This document shows, piece by piece, positions 16,984 through 26,589 of a stretch of DNA of 64,000 bases. The notes below the pieces were generated by a model that was not told the DNA's origin, searched no databases, and worked only from the letters and a program-made list of their open reading frames with translations. The DNA is from Silicimonas sp. (GTDB lineage: Bacteria > Pseudomonadota > Alphaproteobacteria > Rhodobacterales > Rhodobacteraceae). The stretch lies in contig JAJEFO010000065.1 in NCBI GenBank assembly GCA_022820365.1, positions 1 through 64,000 of the forward strand. Direction: 5' to 3'. The translations under genes were made by a program, and so were the position numbers. Each line of letters starts with the position of its first letter. The stretch's first letter is position 1.

Positions 16984-18086
16984 AGGCTGGCACTCAGCTT
17001 GGCGATCACCGCATCGCCCATCTCGGAAGTGGAAACCGGCGATCCGCCCTCAGGTCCCATGAGGTCCGGGGTGCGGAGACCGTCGGCCAGAACTGCCTCT
17101 GCCGCCTGTTCAAGACGGGTCGCCTCGTCGCCCTTGTCAAAGCTGTATCGGAGAGCCATCGCGAAACTCAGGATGCAGGCAATGGGATTGGCCTTGCCCT
17201 GCCCCGCAATGTCCGGAGCCGAACCGTGCACCGGTTCGTAGAGCGCCTTGGGGCGGCCGTTTTCCATCTGAGCCCCCAACGATGCCGAAGGCAGCATTCC
17301 GAGCGAACCGGTGAGCATCGCCGCGAGGTCTGACAAAAGGTCTCCGAACAGGTTGTCAGTCACGATGACGTCGAATTGCTTGGGCCAGCGCGTCAACTGC
17401 ATCGCGCCGGCATCGGCATACATGTGGCTAAGTTCGACATCGGAATACTCGGCGGCATGAACTTCGGTCACGACCTCGCGCCAGAGCACGCCCGACTCCA
17501 TCACGTTGGCCTTTTCCATCGAGCAGACCTGGCCGGATCTCTTCCGTGCCAGTTCAAACGCGGAGCGGGCAACACGCGCAATCTCGCTTTCCGTGTAGCG
17601 TTGCGTGTTGATGCCGACGCGCTCGTTGCCTTCCTTCACGATACCGCGCGGCTCGCCGAAATAGACGCCGGACGTCAGTTCACGGACGATCATTATGTCT
17701 AGGCCACCAACGACATCCGCCTTCAGGGAAGAGAACTCCGCCAATGCGTCAAAGCACTGCGCGGGGCGCAGATTGGCAAAGAGATCCATCTCTTTGCGCA
17801 ACCTCAAGAGCCCCCGCTCGGGTTTCAGCTGGAAATCAAGTTCGTCGTACTTCGGACCGCCCACCGCTCCCAGAAGCACGGCATCAACCTCCTGCGCCTT
17901 CTCCATGGTGGCATCCGCCAGCGGCACGCCGTGGGCGTCATAGGCAGCGCCGCCCACCAGATCCTCTCCGACGTCAAAGGCCAGGGCGCGATTCGCTCTG
18001 AACCAGTCTATGATCTTGCGGACTTCCGCCATGACTTCGGGCCCGATGCCGTCACCGGGAAGAATGAGAATCGATGGGGTGCTCAT
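16980..18086 (-). CDS. leuB: 3-isopropylmalate dehydrogenase LeuB
   Basis: 368-aa NAD-dependent oxidative decarboxylase, third enzyme of leucine synthesis. It begins with the [17 protein letters not shown] motif, has GAVGGPKYD and the substrate/Mg region ([23 protein letters not shown], then [10 protein letters not shown]) and ends with the [18 protein letters not shown] nucleotide-binding block. Length is normal. Together with leuD and leuC on the same strand it supplies the leucine pathway. leuA is not in the window, unless the truncated-type DRE-TIM enzyme at 5.6 kb serves, which I doubt. Confidence 0.96.
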   Translation of the reverse strand: MSTPSILILPGDGIGPEVMAEVRKIIDWFRANRALAFDVGEDLVGGAAYDAHGVPLADATMEKAQEVDAVLLGAVGGPKYDELDFQLKPERGLLRLRKEMDLFANLRPAQCFDALAEFSSLKADVVGGLDIMIVRELTSGVYFGEPRGIVKEGNERVGINTQRYTESEIARVARSAFELARKRSGQVCSMEKANVMESGVLWREVVTEVHAAEYSDVELSHMYADAGAMQLTRWPKQFDVIVTDNLFGDLLSDLAAMLTGSLGMLPSASLGAQMENGRPKALYEPVHGSAPDIAGQGKANPIACILSFAMALRYSFDKGDEATRLEQAAEAVLADGLRTPDLMGPEGGSPVSTSEMGDAVIAKLSASL

Positions 18087-18388
18087 CAGTATGCCCTCTT
18101 GAAACTGGACGCGTGCCGCCTAACGCGGCTCAAATCCGGCGTCAACAAGCGCCGCTCTCTATCAATCAAGACATTGGTCAGGACCAACGACTGAGTTTTC
18201 CGCGCCATCAGAGGCGTACGGTTCAGAGCCCAATACGCAGCTCGGCAATACGTGCGCTTCGAGCATCCATCGACACCCCAGCGGCGCCAGGGGCGAATGC
18301 ACCTTCGTCACGGGCAGCCTCGCCATTCGGATCCTCCGGCGACCCGCTCTGGCCTTTGGGACCTTCCTTGCGGGTCGAACTGCGAAGC
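18087..18388. other. Intergenic region between SDR gene and leuB
   Basis: About 300 bases upstream of leuB. Short frames on both strands are Gly/Arg-rich without motif. It probably holds the leuB promoter; I cannot mark convincing -35/-10 elements. Confidence 0.4.
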
Positions 18389-19045
18389 TCACCAATCGAT
18401 CGAACGCTTGTCCCTGAAGAACCCGCCAGTTGGGCCATTCTCATCAAGCGTCGCCAGCCAGATTGCCGTCTCCGCGCCTTCCTCTGGTGACCGGCTGGCG
18501 TTCGCGCCGCCCATGCGCGTGCGAACCCAACCTGGACACATCGCGTTCACCTTTACTGCATTCGGCAATGTCCTTGCCGCAGAAACCGTCAAGGCGTTGA
18601 GTGCGGCCTTTGCGACACCGTACGCGCCTGGGCCTGCGAGGCCATCCGAGAACGCGCCCCATCCTGAAGATAGGTTGACGACGCGACCATAGCGTTGCGA
18701 GACCATATGCGGGGTCAGGTGATGCATGAGAAGGAGCGGGCCTCGAACCATAACGTTTATGCAGTTCGTGAAGTCGCCCGGATCGTCCAGAACGCTGCCG
18801 GAGCCCAAGATGCCCGCGTTGTTGACAAGTATGTCGACAGGTCCCACGTCCTTGACAGCACGGGAAATGCTGTCCGGGCTTGCCACGTCCAACTGCACCG
18901 CGATCGAGCCAATCTGGGTCGCCGCGCTTCTGCCTGCATCCAGGTCCCGGGAACCGAGCAGGACCTCATATCCCTTGGCGGACAATCCTTCGGCGATGGC
19001 GAAGCCAATGCCGCGATTTGCGCCTGTAACAAGTGCACGTTTCAT
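18389..19045 (-). CDS. Short-chain dehydrogenase/reductase
   Basis: 218-aa classical SDR with the nucleotide-binding TGANRGIGFAIAEG (residues 7-20), NNAG motif (DILVNNAGILGSG, about 73-85), the catalytic Ser in NLSSGWG and the YGVAK (Tyr-X3-Lys) pair at about 143-147, and the PGWVRT turn. It resembles carbonyl-reductase-like SDRs. NAD(P)-dependent reduction of an unknown carbonyl substrate is expected. Confidence 0.9.
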   Translation of the reverse strand: MKRALVTGANRGIGFAIAEGLSAKGYEVLLGSRDLDAGRSAATQIGSIAVQLDVASPDSISRAVKDVGPVDILVNNAGILGSGSVLDDPGDFTNCINVMVRGPLLLMHHLTPHMVSQRYGRVVNLSSGWGAFSDGLAGPGAYGVAKAALNALTVSAARTLPNAVKVNAMCPGWVRTRMGGANASRSPEEGAETAIWLATLDENGPTGGFFRDKRSIDW

Positions 19046-19063
19046 GGCTTCGTCTCAACTTGC

Positions 19064-19429
19064 TTACTGAAGAGACATGCAGCTAATCTTTCCATCTTCA
19101 TCCCACCCAAAATGTGTAGTGAACGACCCAGCCGGCCAGTTCACTTCGGTCTTCGCACATCCCGGCTCCTGTTCCAGAATCTTGCGATGCCTGAAAGTCT
19201 CGCCGTTGGAGATGACCTCTCGCAACGCCCAGGCACGAATTGCATCCTGGCCCACAAAAGTGCGGGACACGTCGATCATCTCAGCGTCGGCGGTGAAACA
19301 GGACATGTAAGCCTCGATGTCCTTAGCATTTGTGCCGTCCTGATAACAGGAGATCGGTTTGGGAAGGTCCTCTGTCAATGCGGGCTGAGACAACATGGCA
19401 AGCGCCAGCAGGCTCAGTCTTACCATCAC
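19064..19429 (-). CDS. Secreted NTF2/SnoaL-like protein
   Basis: 121-aa protein with a signal peptide (MVRLSLLALAMLSQPALT) and a cone-shaped NTF2-like fold suggested by YQDGTNAKDIEAYMSCFTADAEMIDVSR and a C-terminal HFGWDEDGKISCM. It has three cysteines in the mature part. The role is unknown. It lies 18 bases upstream of the SDR start and on the same strand, so probably co-transcribed. Confidence 0.72.
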   Translation of the reverse strand: MMVRLSLLALAMLSQPALTEDLPKPISCYQDGTNAKDIEAYMSCFTADAEMIDVSRTFVGQDAIRAWALREVISNGETFRHRKILEQEPGCAKTEVNWPAGSFTTHFGWDEDGKISCMSLQ

Positions 19430-19545
19430 GTCCGCTCCCGTTCACATGTTGGTTCTGCCCAACCGCCACGCGCTCCGCAGCGCACATCGGCAAATCTTCC
19501 TGATGTCGAATCTCCCGACAACATCTGCCTTCAGGTCCGCACGGC

Positions 19546-20154
19546 TCAAAGCCAGGGTCGCTGCTCCGCCGTTCTTGCCTCGTATGCATCTATCGAGGTG
19601 GCGGCGGTCTCGGTTGTCAAGCCTATGTCATCTAGGCCGTTCAGCAGGCAATGCTTCCTGAACGGATCGATCTCGAACCCATAAACCTCCCCGTTCGAAC
19701 CCGTGACTGTCTGCTCCTCGAGATCAACCGTCATCCGGGCATTGGAGCCCCGTTCGGCATCCTCCATAAGTGCGTCCACCTGCTCTTTCGGAAGCTTGAT
19801 CGGCAAGACGCCGTTCTTGAAGCAGTTGTTGTAGAAGATGTCCGCGAAGCTGGTCGAAATCACACAGCGAATGCCGAAATCGAGAAGCGCCCAAGGCGCG
19901 TGCTCCCGGCTGGAACCGCAGCCGAAATTGTCGCCCGCAACCAGGATCCGGGCTTCGCGATAGGCTGGCTTGTTCAACACGAAATCCTCGATTTCGTTTC
20001 CGTCGCGGTCAAACCGCATCTCGTCAAAGAGATTGGTGCCGAGGCCCGTCCGCTTGATCGTTTTCAGGAACTGCTTCGGAATGATCATGTCCGTGTCAAT
20101 GTTGACCAGCGGCATTGGCGCGGCAACACCGGTAAGCTTGGTAAACTTCTCCAT
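19546..20154 (-). CDS. leuD: 3-isopropylmalate dehydratase small subunit LeuD
   Basis: 202-aa subunit of isopropylmalate isomerase. Family motifs are [17 protein letters not shown] near the N-terminus and [16 protein letters not shown] (about residues 74-89), which covers the active-site mouth. The start is the ATG at 20154. It works as a heterodimer with LeuC, encoded about 100 bases upstream. Confidence 0.96.
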   Translation of the reverse strand: MEKFTKLTGVAAPMPLVNIDTDMIIPKQFLKTIKRTGLGTNLFDEMRFDRDGNEIEDFVLNKPAYREARILVAGDNFGCGSSREHAPWALLDFGIRCVISTSFADIFYNNCFKNGVLPIKLPKEQVDALMEDAERGSNARMTVDLEEQTVTGSNGEVYGFEIDPFRKHCLLNGLDDIGLTTETAATSIDAYEARTAEQRPWL

Positions 20155-20262
20155 CAATCCATCCCTTGCAGAGGTCGCGCCTTTCTGCCCCAGCGCTTCA
20201 AGTGGCGCAAGCTCCCCGAAGTCTTGGCGGCGGACGGGAACGCCGGGCAGAGGCCGAACCGA

Positions 20263-21669
20263 TTACATCAGATCGCGCACGTCCGTCAGGCGACCGTTTA
20301 CCGCTGCGGCCGCGGCCATGGCGGGGCTCATGAGATGCGTCCGGCCCTTGTAGCCCTGCCGTCCCTCGAAATTCCGGTTGGACGTCGATGCACATCTTTC
20401 GCCGGGACTGAGCTGGTCTGGATTCATGCCAAGGCACATCGAGCATCCGGCCATTCGCCATTCAAAGCCGGCTTCCTGCAGCTTTTGGGCAATGCCCTCC
20501 TCCTCGGCCTGAAGCCGCACCAGGCCGGAACCCGGCACGATCATTGCGCGCAGACCGTCTCTCACCCTGCGACCTTCCATTATCTTCGCGACCTCACGCA
20601 GGTCCTCGATCCTGCCGTTCGTGCAGGATCCGATGAACACCGTGTCGATTTCGATCTCGTTCAGTTTCTGCCCGGGCGTCAGGCCCATGTAGTCCAGCGA
20701 CCGCCGCGCAGCTTCGATCTTGCCACCCTCGAAGCTCTCGGGATCCGGCACGCTGCCCGTAATCGGCAGCACGTCTTCCGGAGACGTGCCCCAAGTGACG
20801 ACGGGCGGAATCTCGGCCGCGTCCATCCTGACCGTTTGGTCATAATGCGCGCTTTCGTCGGATTGCAGGGTGTTCCAGTAGGTCACGGCCAGCTCCCACT
20901 GCCCGCCCTTCGGCGCATTAGGGCGGCCCTTCACGTATTCGATTGTCTTTTCGTCGGGCGCGACAAGCCCGGCGCGCGCACCGCCCTCGATCGCCATGTT
21001 GCACACGGTCATGCGGCCTTCCATGGTCAGGTTTCGGATCGCGCTTCCCGCATACTCGATGACATGGCCCGTTCCGCCGGCAGTTCCGGTCTTGCCAATG
21101 ATCGAAAGCGTGATGTCCTTGGCCGTCACACCGGGAGCAAGGTCGCCGTCAACCTCGACCAGCATGTTCTTCGACTTCTTCTGGATCAGTGTCTGGGTCG
21201 CGAGAACATGTTCGACTTCCGACGTGCCGATACCGTGGGCCAGCGCCCCGAAGGCCCCGTGCGTTGCCGTATGGCTGTCCCCGCAAACAACCGTCATGCC
21301 CGGCTGGGTCCAGCCCTGCTCCGGGCCGACGATGTGGACAATCCCCTGCCTGTCGTCGTCGATGTCGTAGAGCTCGATGCCGAAATCCTTCGCATTCCGG
21401 CGCAGAGCTTCGACCTGTATCCGCGACTGCTCGTCCTTGATTCCCTCAAGCCGAGTCGGATCCGTTGGCACATTGTGGTCCGGAACAGCCACCGTCTTCT
21501 CGGGCGCACGGACCTTGCGGCCCGCAATTCGAAGCCCTTCGAATGCTTGCGGACTGGTTACCTCGTGCACAAGGTGGCGATCGATGTACAGACGGCATGT
21601 GCCGTCCTCGGCCTCATGGGCGACATGGTCATCCCAGATCTTGTCATAGAGCGTTCGCGGAGCGGTCAT
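20263..21669 (-). CDS. leuC: 3-isopropylmalate dehydratase large subunit LeuC
   Basis: 468-aa aconitase-family enzyme that isomerises 2- to 3-isopropylmalate with a [4Fe-4S] cluster. The first cluster Cys is in [14 protein letters not shown], the other two in [13 protein letters not shown]; the substrate/cluster residues in [21 protein letters not shown] are present. Length is normal. It begins the leuCD pair, with a leader of about 300 bases upstream in which I see no attenuator. Confidence 0.97.
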   Translation of the reverse strand: MTAPRTLYDKIWDDHVAHEAEDGTCRLYIDRHLVHEVTSPQAFEGLRIAGRKVRAPEKTVAVPDHNVPTDPTRLEGIKDEQSRIQVEALRRNAKDFGIELYDIDDDRQGIVHIVGPEQGWTQPGMTVVCGDSHTATHGAFGALAHGIGTSEVEHVLATQTLIQKKSKNMLVEVDGDLAPGVTAKDITLSIIGKTGTAGGTGHVIEYAGSAIRNLTMEGRMTVCNMAIEGGARAGLVAPDEKTIEYVKGRPNAPKGGQWELAVTYWNTLQSDESAHYDQTVRMDAAEIPPVVTWGTSPEDVLPITGSVPDPESFEGGKIEAARRSLDYMGLTPGQKLNEIEIDTVFIGSCTNGRIEDLREVAKIMEGRRVRDGLRAMIVPGSGLVRLQAEEEGIAQKLQEAGFEWRMAGCSMCLGMNPDQLSPGERCASTSNRNFEGRQGYKGRTHLMSPAMAAAAAVNGRLTDVRDLM

Positions 21670-21965
21670 GGTAATTCATCTCTGCAAGGATGGCGTGGCA
21701 GTGCATTCATGGGAGAGCGTGGCCTATGCCCGGACTCTCGTGGACGCGCAGCGGAGCACATCTGACATCAGCTGCGGACGGCAACTCCAGATTCCCAAGT
21801 TGGTCAAGCACATCATTGCCGCATACTACATCCCCAGCCGATCGGGAACAAGTTTGGGCCGTGCCCGGTCGGACACGCACCTTGTCATGCGCATGGAAAC
21901 CTCCCGGACGACGCTCCTTGCGGCCGGGAGGTCACCCAGCGCTGCGGCGACGGCGGTTCGGCGCA
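21670..21965. other. Intergenic region between apt and leuC
   Basis: Close to 300 bases between the apt stop and the leuC start, both minus strand. No gene is visible and no leucine-rich leader peptide was found. Confidence 0.4.
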
Positions 21966-22496
21966 TCATGTCCCGCCAAATTCGCAAAGCGTGTGGATTT
22001 CCATCCCGAGCGCTTCCAGCAGGGAACGCCCGCCAAGTTCCGGCAAGTCTATGATGAAGCTGCATCCGACAATGTCGCCGCCCAGGCGTTCGATGAGCCT
22101 GATGCCGGCCTCGGCCGTGCCCCCTGTTGCGAGCAGGTCATCGACCAAGAGCACCTTGTCGCCCGCGTCAATTGCATCGTCATGGATTTCCATGACCGCC
22201 TCACCGTATTCCAGCTCGTAGTCCTGGCTGAGCGTGGCACCAGGCAGCTTGCCCTGCTTTCGCACTGGCACGAACCCAACCGACAGCTGATGCGCGATCG
22301 CGCCTCCGATGATGAATCCGCGTGCCTCGAGCCCCACGACCTTGTCGATTTCCTGGTCGGCGAAGGGATGCAGCAACTGGTCGACGCAGATCCTGAGCCC
22401 GCGCGGATCCGAAAAGAGCGTCGTCACGTCGCGGAACATGATTCCCTCATGGGGAAAGTCCGCAATGGTCCGGATGTAGTCCTTGATGTCTTTCAT
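21966..22496 (-). CDS. apt: Adenine phosphoribosyltransferase
   Basis: 176-aa purine-salvage enzyme (adenine + PRPP to AMP). The PRPP-binding motif [14 protein letters not shown] is at about residues 118-131. [15 protein letters not shown] and the N-terminal [16 protein letters not shown] are diagnostic for Apt. The start at 22496 (MKDIKDYI) is preferred over 22541. It lies just downstream of MTA phosphorylase, which releases adenine, so the two form a functional salvage pair. Confidence 0.95.
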   Translation of the reverse strand: MKDIKDYIRTIADFPHEGIMFRDVTTLFSDPRGLRICVDQLLHPFADQEIDKVVGLEARGFIIGGAIAHQLSVGFVPVRKQGKLPGATLSQDYELEYGEAVMEIHDDAIDAGDKVLLVDDLLATGGTAEAGIRLIERLGGDIVGCSFIIDLPELGGRSLLEALGMEIHTLCEFGGT

Positions 22497-22553
22497 CGGC
22501 ATTCCCGTTTCATGGTCCGGCCGCACGGACCGGACGGACAAATCGCGGTTCGT

Positions 22554-23435
22554 TCAATGCAGAACGCGGCCAGCGACGGCGTCTAGCCTTGCCACGACAT
22601 CCGGAGCACGCGCATCCGGCTGCGTCAGCATCGCATGTTCCAGCGCCCGGTCGCATCCTTGCGGGCACTGATGTCGGGATGCGCCCAGCCGCCCCGGCAG
22701 CCCCGCTGCGAGTGCGCGACCCTTCTCGGCATTGCCCATCAAGGTCTTGATGATCTCTGTCACGTCCACCTCGCCATGATCCGGGTGCCAGCTGTCGAAA
22801 TCCGTGATCATGGCAACCGAAGCGTAGCAGAGCTCGGCTTCCCGCGCGAGCTTTGCTTCCGGCATGTTCGTCATCCCGATCACGTCGCACCCCAAGCGCT
22901 CCCGGTACATGACCGATTCCGCAAGCGTCGAGAACTGCGGCCCCTCCATCGCCAGATACGTGCCGCCCCGGTGCACCTTTGCGCCGGCCGCCTCGGCAGC
23001 GGAGGCTGCCACTTCCCCGAGACGCGCGCAGGTCGGATGGGCCACGCTTACATGGGCGACGCATCCTTCGCCAAAGAAGCTCTTCTCACGCGCGAAGGTC
23101 CGATCAATGAACTGGTCAACGATCACGAACTCGCCGGGAGCCATGTCTTCACGGAAAGAGCCGCAGGCTGACACGCTGACGAGATCCGTCACGCCCAGGC
23201 GTTTCAGTGCATCAATGTTCGCCCTGTAGGGCACGGTCGTGGGCGAGTGGACGTGTCCCCTGCCGTGCCGGGGAAGAAACGCCATTCTGACGCCTTCCAG
23301 CGATCCCGTCAGGACCTGGTCGGACGGCGTGCCCCAGGGACTCTCGACAGAAATCCACTCCGCACCTTCGAGTCCGTCGATCTCGTAGATTCCGCTTCCC
23401 CCGATCACGCCGACGATGGTTGTACCTTCATTCAT
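22554..23435 (-). CDS. mtnP: S-methyl-5'-thioadenosine phosphorylase
   Basis: 293-aa phosphorylase that splits methylthioadenosine into adenine and methylthioribose-1-phosphate. Diagnostic parts are IGGSGIYEIDGLE (phosphate site, residues 11-23), FLPRHGRGHVHSPTTVPYRANI, and YLAMEGPQFSTLAES followed by VIGMTNMPEAKLARE (ribose/base site). The frame is open further upstream to 23636, but family similarity starts at MNEGTTIVGVIGGSG. The C-terminal tail after AAGLPGRLG is less conserved. It is followed by apt. Confidence 0.93.
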   Translation of the reverse strand: MNEGTTIVGVIGGSGIYEIDGLEGAEWISVESPWGTPSDQVLTGSLEGVRMAFLPRHGRGHVHSPTTVPYRANIDALKRLGVTDLVSVSACGSFREDMAPGEFVIVDQFIDRTFAREKSFFGEGCVAHVSVAHPTCARLGEVAASAAEAAGAKVHRGGTYLAMEGPQFSTLAESVMYRERLGCDVIGMTNMPEAKLAREAELCYASVAMITDFDSWHPDHGEVDVTEIIKTLMGNAEKGRALAAGLPGRLGASRHQCPQGCDRALEHAMLTQPDARAPDVVARLDAVAGRVLH

Positions 23436-23680
23436 GGAAGTCCCTAGCCTTCGTTGTGTGAGGCGACGGTAGAAGACGCCGACACGAACGACAACGCCCA
23501 ACGGAAGAATGCATTCATGGCGTCCCTCCGAGACCGTCCAAATATGGGACATCGATCCAGGTTGAATGCGTCGACAACCGGGGCGTTCGCGGAGCAAAGT
23601 CACGGACAGGCGAGCCGCCGGTGGCAACGCGTGCATCCGGAGGGTTGATTTGATCTGATTCCAAGGGCAGGGTTCCGATC

Positions 23681-24028
23681 ATGACGGTCCAGTACCCGGC
23701 TCCCTTCCCAAATTCTCGGCATGCGCCCGAACGGGTGGCATTCGATCGCCGGGAACTTATGGCGATCCTGAACGTCTACGGCCGCATGGTCGTCGCCGGA
23801 GAATGGCGCGACTACGGCATGTCCTTCCTGCAGGACACCGCGATCTTCTCGATCTTTCGCCAGTCCGCCGAGCATCCGATCTACCGGATCGAAAAGCGGC
23901 CCAAGCTCCGAGAACGGCAGGGCATGTATTCCGTGGTCGGCATGGACGGCCACGTACTGAAGCGCGGCCATGACCTGAAGACCGTCCTGCGCGTCCTCGA
24001 GCGGAAGCTCATCCGCGTCGTCGAGTAG
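23681..24028 (+). CDS. DUF2794 family protein
   Basis: 115-aa protein of an alphaproteobacterial family of unknown function. Conserved blocks are FDRRELMAILNVYGRMVVAG, EWRDYGMSFLQDTAIFSIFR and YRIEKRPKLRERQGMYSVV, with LKRGHDLKTVLRVLE at the end. It is cytoplasmic, without signal or membrane helix. Its 3' end overlaps that of the convergent NlpC/P60 gene by 20 bases. Confidence 0.9.
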   Translation: MTVQYPAPFPNSRHAPERVAFDRRELMAILNVYGRMVVAGEWRDYGMSFLQDTAIFSIFRQSAEHPIYRIEKRPKLRERQGMYSVVGMDGHVLKRGHDLKTVLRVLERKLIRVVE

Positions 24029-24899
24029 CCTGCTTCCTCCGCGGGCCCAGCCTCCTGCGTTTCACGCGCGCCGGCCGAAGCCGCGACGTCACCGGCCCGG
24101 TGTCGGTTGACGCAATCCGTGCCAGGGCGATTGCGACCGGCTCCTCGACGACCGACATGTGGTGGGAATTTGCATGGATGAGCGTATCGTTGCCACTTGC
24201 GATTGCGACATGACCATTCCAGAACACCAGGTCACCGGCAACCAGGGTATCGGAGTCCGAAAGGCGCCCTCCCGGCATCGCCTCCTGAAGGTCGCTGTCC
24301 GGAGGGCACTCAAGACCCGCCGCGTGGAGCGCGGCCTGCACCAGTCCGGAGCAATCGATACCGAAGCCGGAATTTCCCGCCCAGACATATGGTGTCCCCA
24401 GCATGACCCGCGCCCAGCCAACAACGTCCCCGTCCCTCGAATCAAGCTCGGCCAGGTGCGCTTCAGGAACGTACAAGCGATCCCTCGATGCGATTCGGCA
24501 CCATGCGCCGGATCGCTCTGTCACTCGAACCTCAGAGTTCAGGTGCAAATCCTGCACGAGCGAGGCCTTGGCATTCGGACCCGCCCGCGCGTACGTGGAG
24601 CGAACAGTGACCTTGTGCGTCGGACGGAAGGTCCTGCCCAGGAATGCCGCCCCGACATAGCCGACATATCCATCCTTGGACGAATACCCGAAGCTCCAGC
24701 TGCCTTCCCTCTCGAGTTCGACAAACCTGTCGCCGAAAATCAACTGGCGATCCGCCTGGCCCAACGGTGATTCACGCAACCAGGCGGATGCAGCGAGGCT
24801 GTACACCTTTCCGTCCGTGAAGAGATCCGCCTCTACAATCCCCTGCAGTTCGCTCCTCGCCACACGCCCGTTTGTCGCCAGGAATCTCCTGTCGCTCAT
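24009..24899 (-). CDS. NlpC/P60 (C40) peptidase with SH3-like domains
   Basis: 296-aa cell-wall peptidase. N-terminal SH3-like regions (residues about 35-155, ADLFTDGKVY..ASAWLRESP, later KASLVQDLHLNSEVRVTER) lead to the catalytic domain: Cys in GFGIDCSGLVQAALHAAG, His in WNGHVAIASG and a third polar residue in LIHANSHH. It resembles dipeptidyl-peptidase VI-type enzymes that cleave gamma-D-Glu-diamino acid links. The start at 24899 overlaps the aminopeptidase stop (ATGA), so they are coupled. No signal peptide is seen, which suggests recycling of muropeptides in the cytoplasm (inference). Confidence 0.88.
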   Translation of the reverse strand: MSDRRFLATNGRVARSELQGIVEADLFTDGKVYSLAASAWLRESPLGQADRQLIFGDRFVELEREGSWSFGYSSKDGYVGYVGAAFLGRTFRPTHKVTVRSTYARAGPNAKASLVQDLHLNSEVRVTERSGAWCRIASRDRLYVPEAHLAELDSRDGDVVGWARVMLGTPYVWAGNSGFGIDCSGLVQAALHAAGLECPPDSDLQEAMPGGRLSDSDTLVAGDLVFWNGHVAIASGNDTLIHANSHHMSVVEEPVAIALARIASTDTGPVTSRLRPARVKRRRLGPRRKQATRRRG

Positions 24900-26278
24900 C
24901 CAAGCATCTCCGGCAGCGCCTGGTAGAGTGCACGGATTCCTTGCCCGGCCCCACCCTTGGGACGGCCTGGCGCGGATTCCCGCGTCCAGCCGAATATATC
25001 GAAATGCATGTAACGCGGGACAGCCGTGACAAAACGCCGGAGGAACAATGCTGCCGTGATCGATCCCGCAAAGCCGCCTTTCGGCGCATTGTCCAGATCC
25101 GCGATCCCCGGCTCGATCATCTTCTCGTACGGCTCCCAGAAAGGAAGCCTCCAAACCGGATCCCGGACCGCCTTTGCCGCCGTCTCCAACACAGCGGCAT
25201 CGCAGTCATCCGTCGCGTAGAACGGCGCGAAGTCTGGTCCGACCGCGACCCTGGCCGCTCCCGTCAAGGTGGCCATAGAAACGATCAGATCTGGCCGGTC
25301 CTCGTCGGCCAGTGCCAGCGCGTCGGCAAGCACGAGCCGGCCCTCGGCATCCGTGTTGTTGATCTCGACCGTGAGGCCCTTTCGCGAGTCGAGGATGTCG
25401 CCCGGACGGAACGCCTCGCCGGAGATGGAATTTTCGACCGCCGGAATCAGGACGCGCAGCCGGCAATTCATGCCGCTGTCCATCAACATGTGGGCAAGAC
25501 CCAGCACGTTGGCGGCCCCGCCCATGTCCTTCTTCATCAATTGCATTGACGCGCCGGGCTTTATGTTCAGCCCGCCGGTATCGAAGCACACGCCCTTGCC
25601 AACCAGCGCAACGGACGGACCGCTATCGCCCCATGACATGTCGATCAGCCTCGGCTCCCTGGCACTGGCCCGTCCCACGGCATGGATCATCGGGAGGTTT
25701 CGCTTCGAAAGTGCGGCCCCGGTGATGACTTCAACAGCCATACCATGGGTGCCTGCAAGATCGCGGGCCGCCATCTCGAGCTCATCCGGGCCCATATGAG
25801 AAGCGGGCGTATTGATCAAGTCGCGGGCCAGCGCCTCGCCGGACGCGATCCGCTCCAGCATCGCCGCATCGACGCCTTCTGGCGGCAGCAGCATGGCCAG
25901 CGGTTTCGAATCCGAGATGAACCTGTCAAACCGGTAGCCTGCGAGCAGCCAGCCAAGCGCGGCCTCGGCAAGCTCGTCGCCCTCCAGGTCGCACTCGAAC
26001 CGCCAGACACCTTCGGGGAGTTTCCCACGCAGTCCCGCAGCCAGGAACCGACCCCGCGCGCGGTCCTTCCCGCTTCCCAACCCGCCGACGGCACCGTTCA
26101 GCCCGTCCTTGCCTGGCAAGGGAAGGACCTCGCCGACACCGGCCTTGAAGCCCGCAGCGTTGACCCAGTCGCGCGCCGCGTCGTCTTGCGCCGCGAGCCA
26201 GTCTGCGAGTCCCTCCTTTTTTACCAGAAACAGCGGTCTTGCCGCGGATGCGTCCGTCGAAAATGCAAGCGTTGGCAA
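24896..26278 (-). CDS. M17 leucyl aminopeptidase family protein
   Basis: 460-aa dinuclear-metal aminopeptidase. The signature NTDAEGRLVLADAL, VGKGVCFDTGGLNIKP (metal Lys/Asp) and DLIVSMATLTGAARVAVG are all present; GLNIKP is the usual metal-site stretch of the short M17 subclass. The best start is TTG at 26278, six bases after GGGAGGA; an ATG at 26320 lacks such a site. Coupled with the NlpC/P60 peptidase gene, it may complete muropeptide breakdown. Confidence 0.9.
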   Translation of the reverse strand: MPTLAFSTDASAARPLFLVKKEGLADWLAAQDDAARDWVNAAGFKAGVGEVLPLPGKDGLNGAVGGLGSGKDRARGRFLAAGLRGKLPEGVWRFECDLEGDELAEAALGWLLAGYRFDRFISDSKPLAMLLPPEGVDAAMLERIASGEALARDLINTPASHMGPDELEMAARDLAGTHGMAVEVITGAALSKRNLPMIHAVGRASAREPRLIDMSWGDSGPSVALVGKGVCFDTGGLNIKPGASMQLMKKDMGGAANVLGLAHMLMDSGMNCRLRVLIPAVENSISGEAFRPGDILDSRKGLTVEINNTDAEGRLVLADALALADEDRPDLIVSMATLTGAARVAVGPDFAPFYATDDCDAAVLETAAKAVRDPVWRLPFWEPYEKMIEPGIADLDNAPKGGFAGSITAALFLRRFVTAVPRYMHFDIFGWTRESAPGRPKGGAGQGIRALYQALPEMLG

Positions 26279-26589
26279 CGTGATTCCTCCCGTGGCAGGT
26301 TTCGGCAAGACCAATGCCAATTGTCGGCAAACGTCAATCCTTGGGCGCAGCCTGCCTAAGGCTGTCCTGTTGGATCAACTCAGGCTCAGCACCGCCTCAG
26401 GCCGTTCTCTTCAACATGAAGTCACATTGCCATTCATGCAGCGCATGACGCTTTCTCCGGTCGCAGATATTGCCGTCTCCATTGCAGGAACACGATTCAA
26501 CCCGTCGCCAGGTCTTGCATATCCGCATGCCAAAGCCCTTGAATTCGGCCCACAGGACTGGTCGAGTCAATCGGCGCCCCCGAGGGAGA
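26279..26589. other. Intergenic region
   Basis: About 310 bases between the aminopeptidase start and the monooxygenase stop. The ribosome-binding site GGGAGGA (minus strand, 26285-26291) for the TTG start lies at its left end; nothing else is recognisable. Confidence 0.45.

Noticed and set aside
16357-17241. 294-codon plus-strand frame
   Set aside because: It runs antisense across the DMT transporter/leuB border and has no recognisable sequence.
19651-21765. 704-codon open frame on the plus strand
   Set aside because: It is antisense to leuD and leuC, which are unmistakable on the minus strand. The translation has no domain and the composition of a GC-rich shadow frame.
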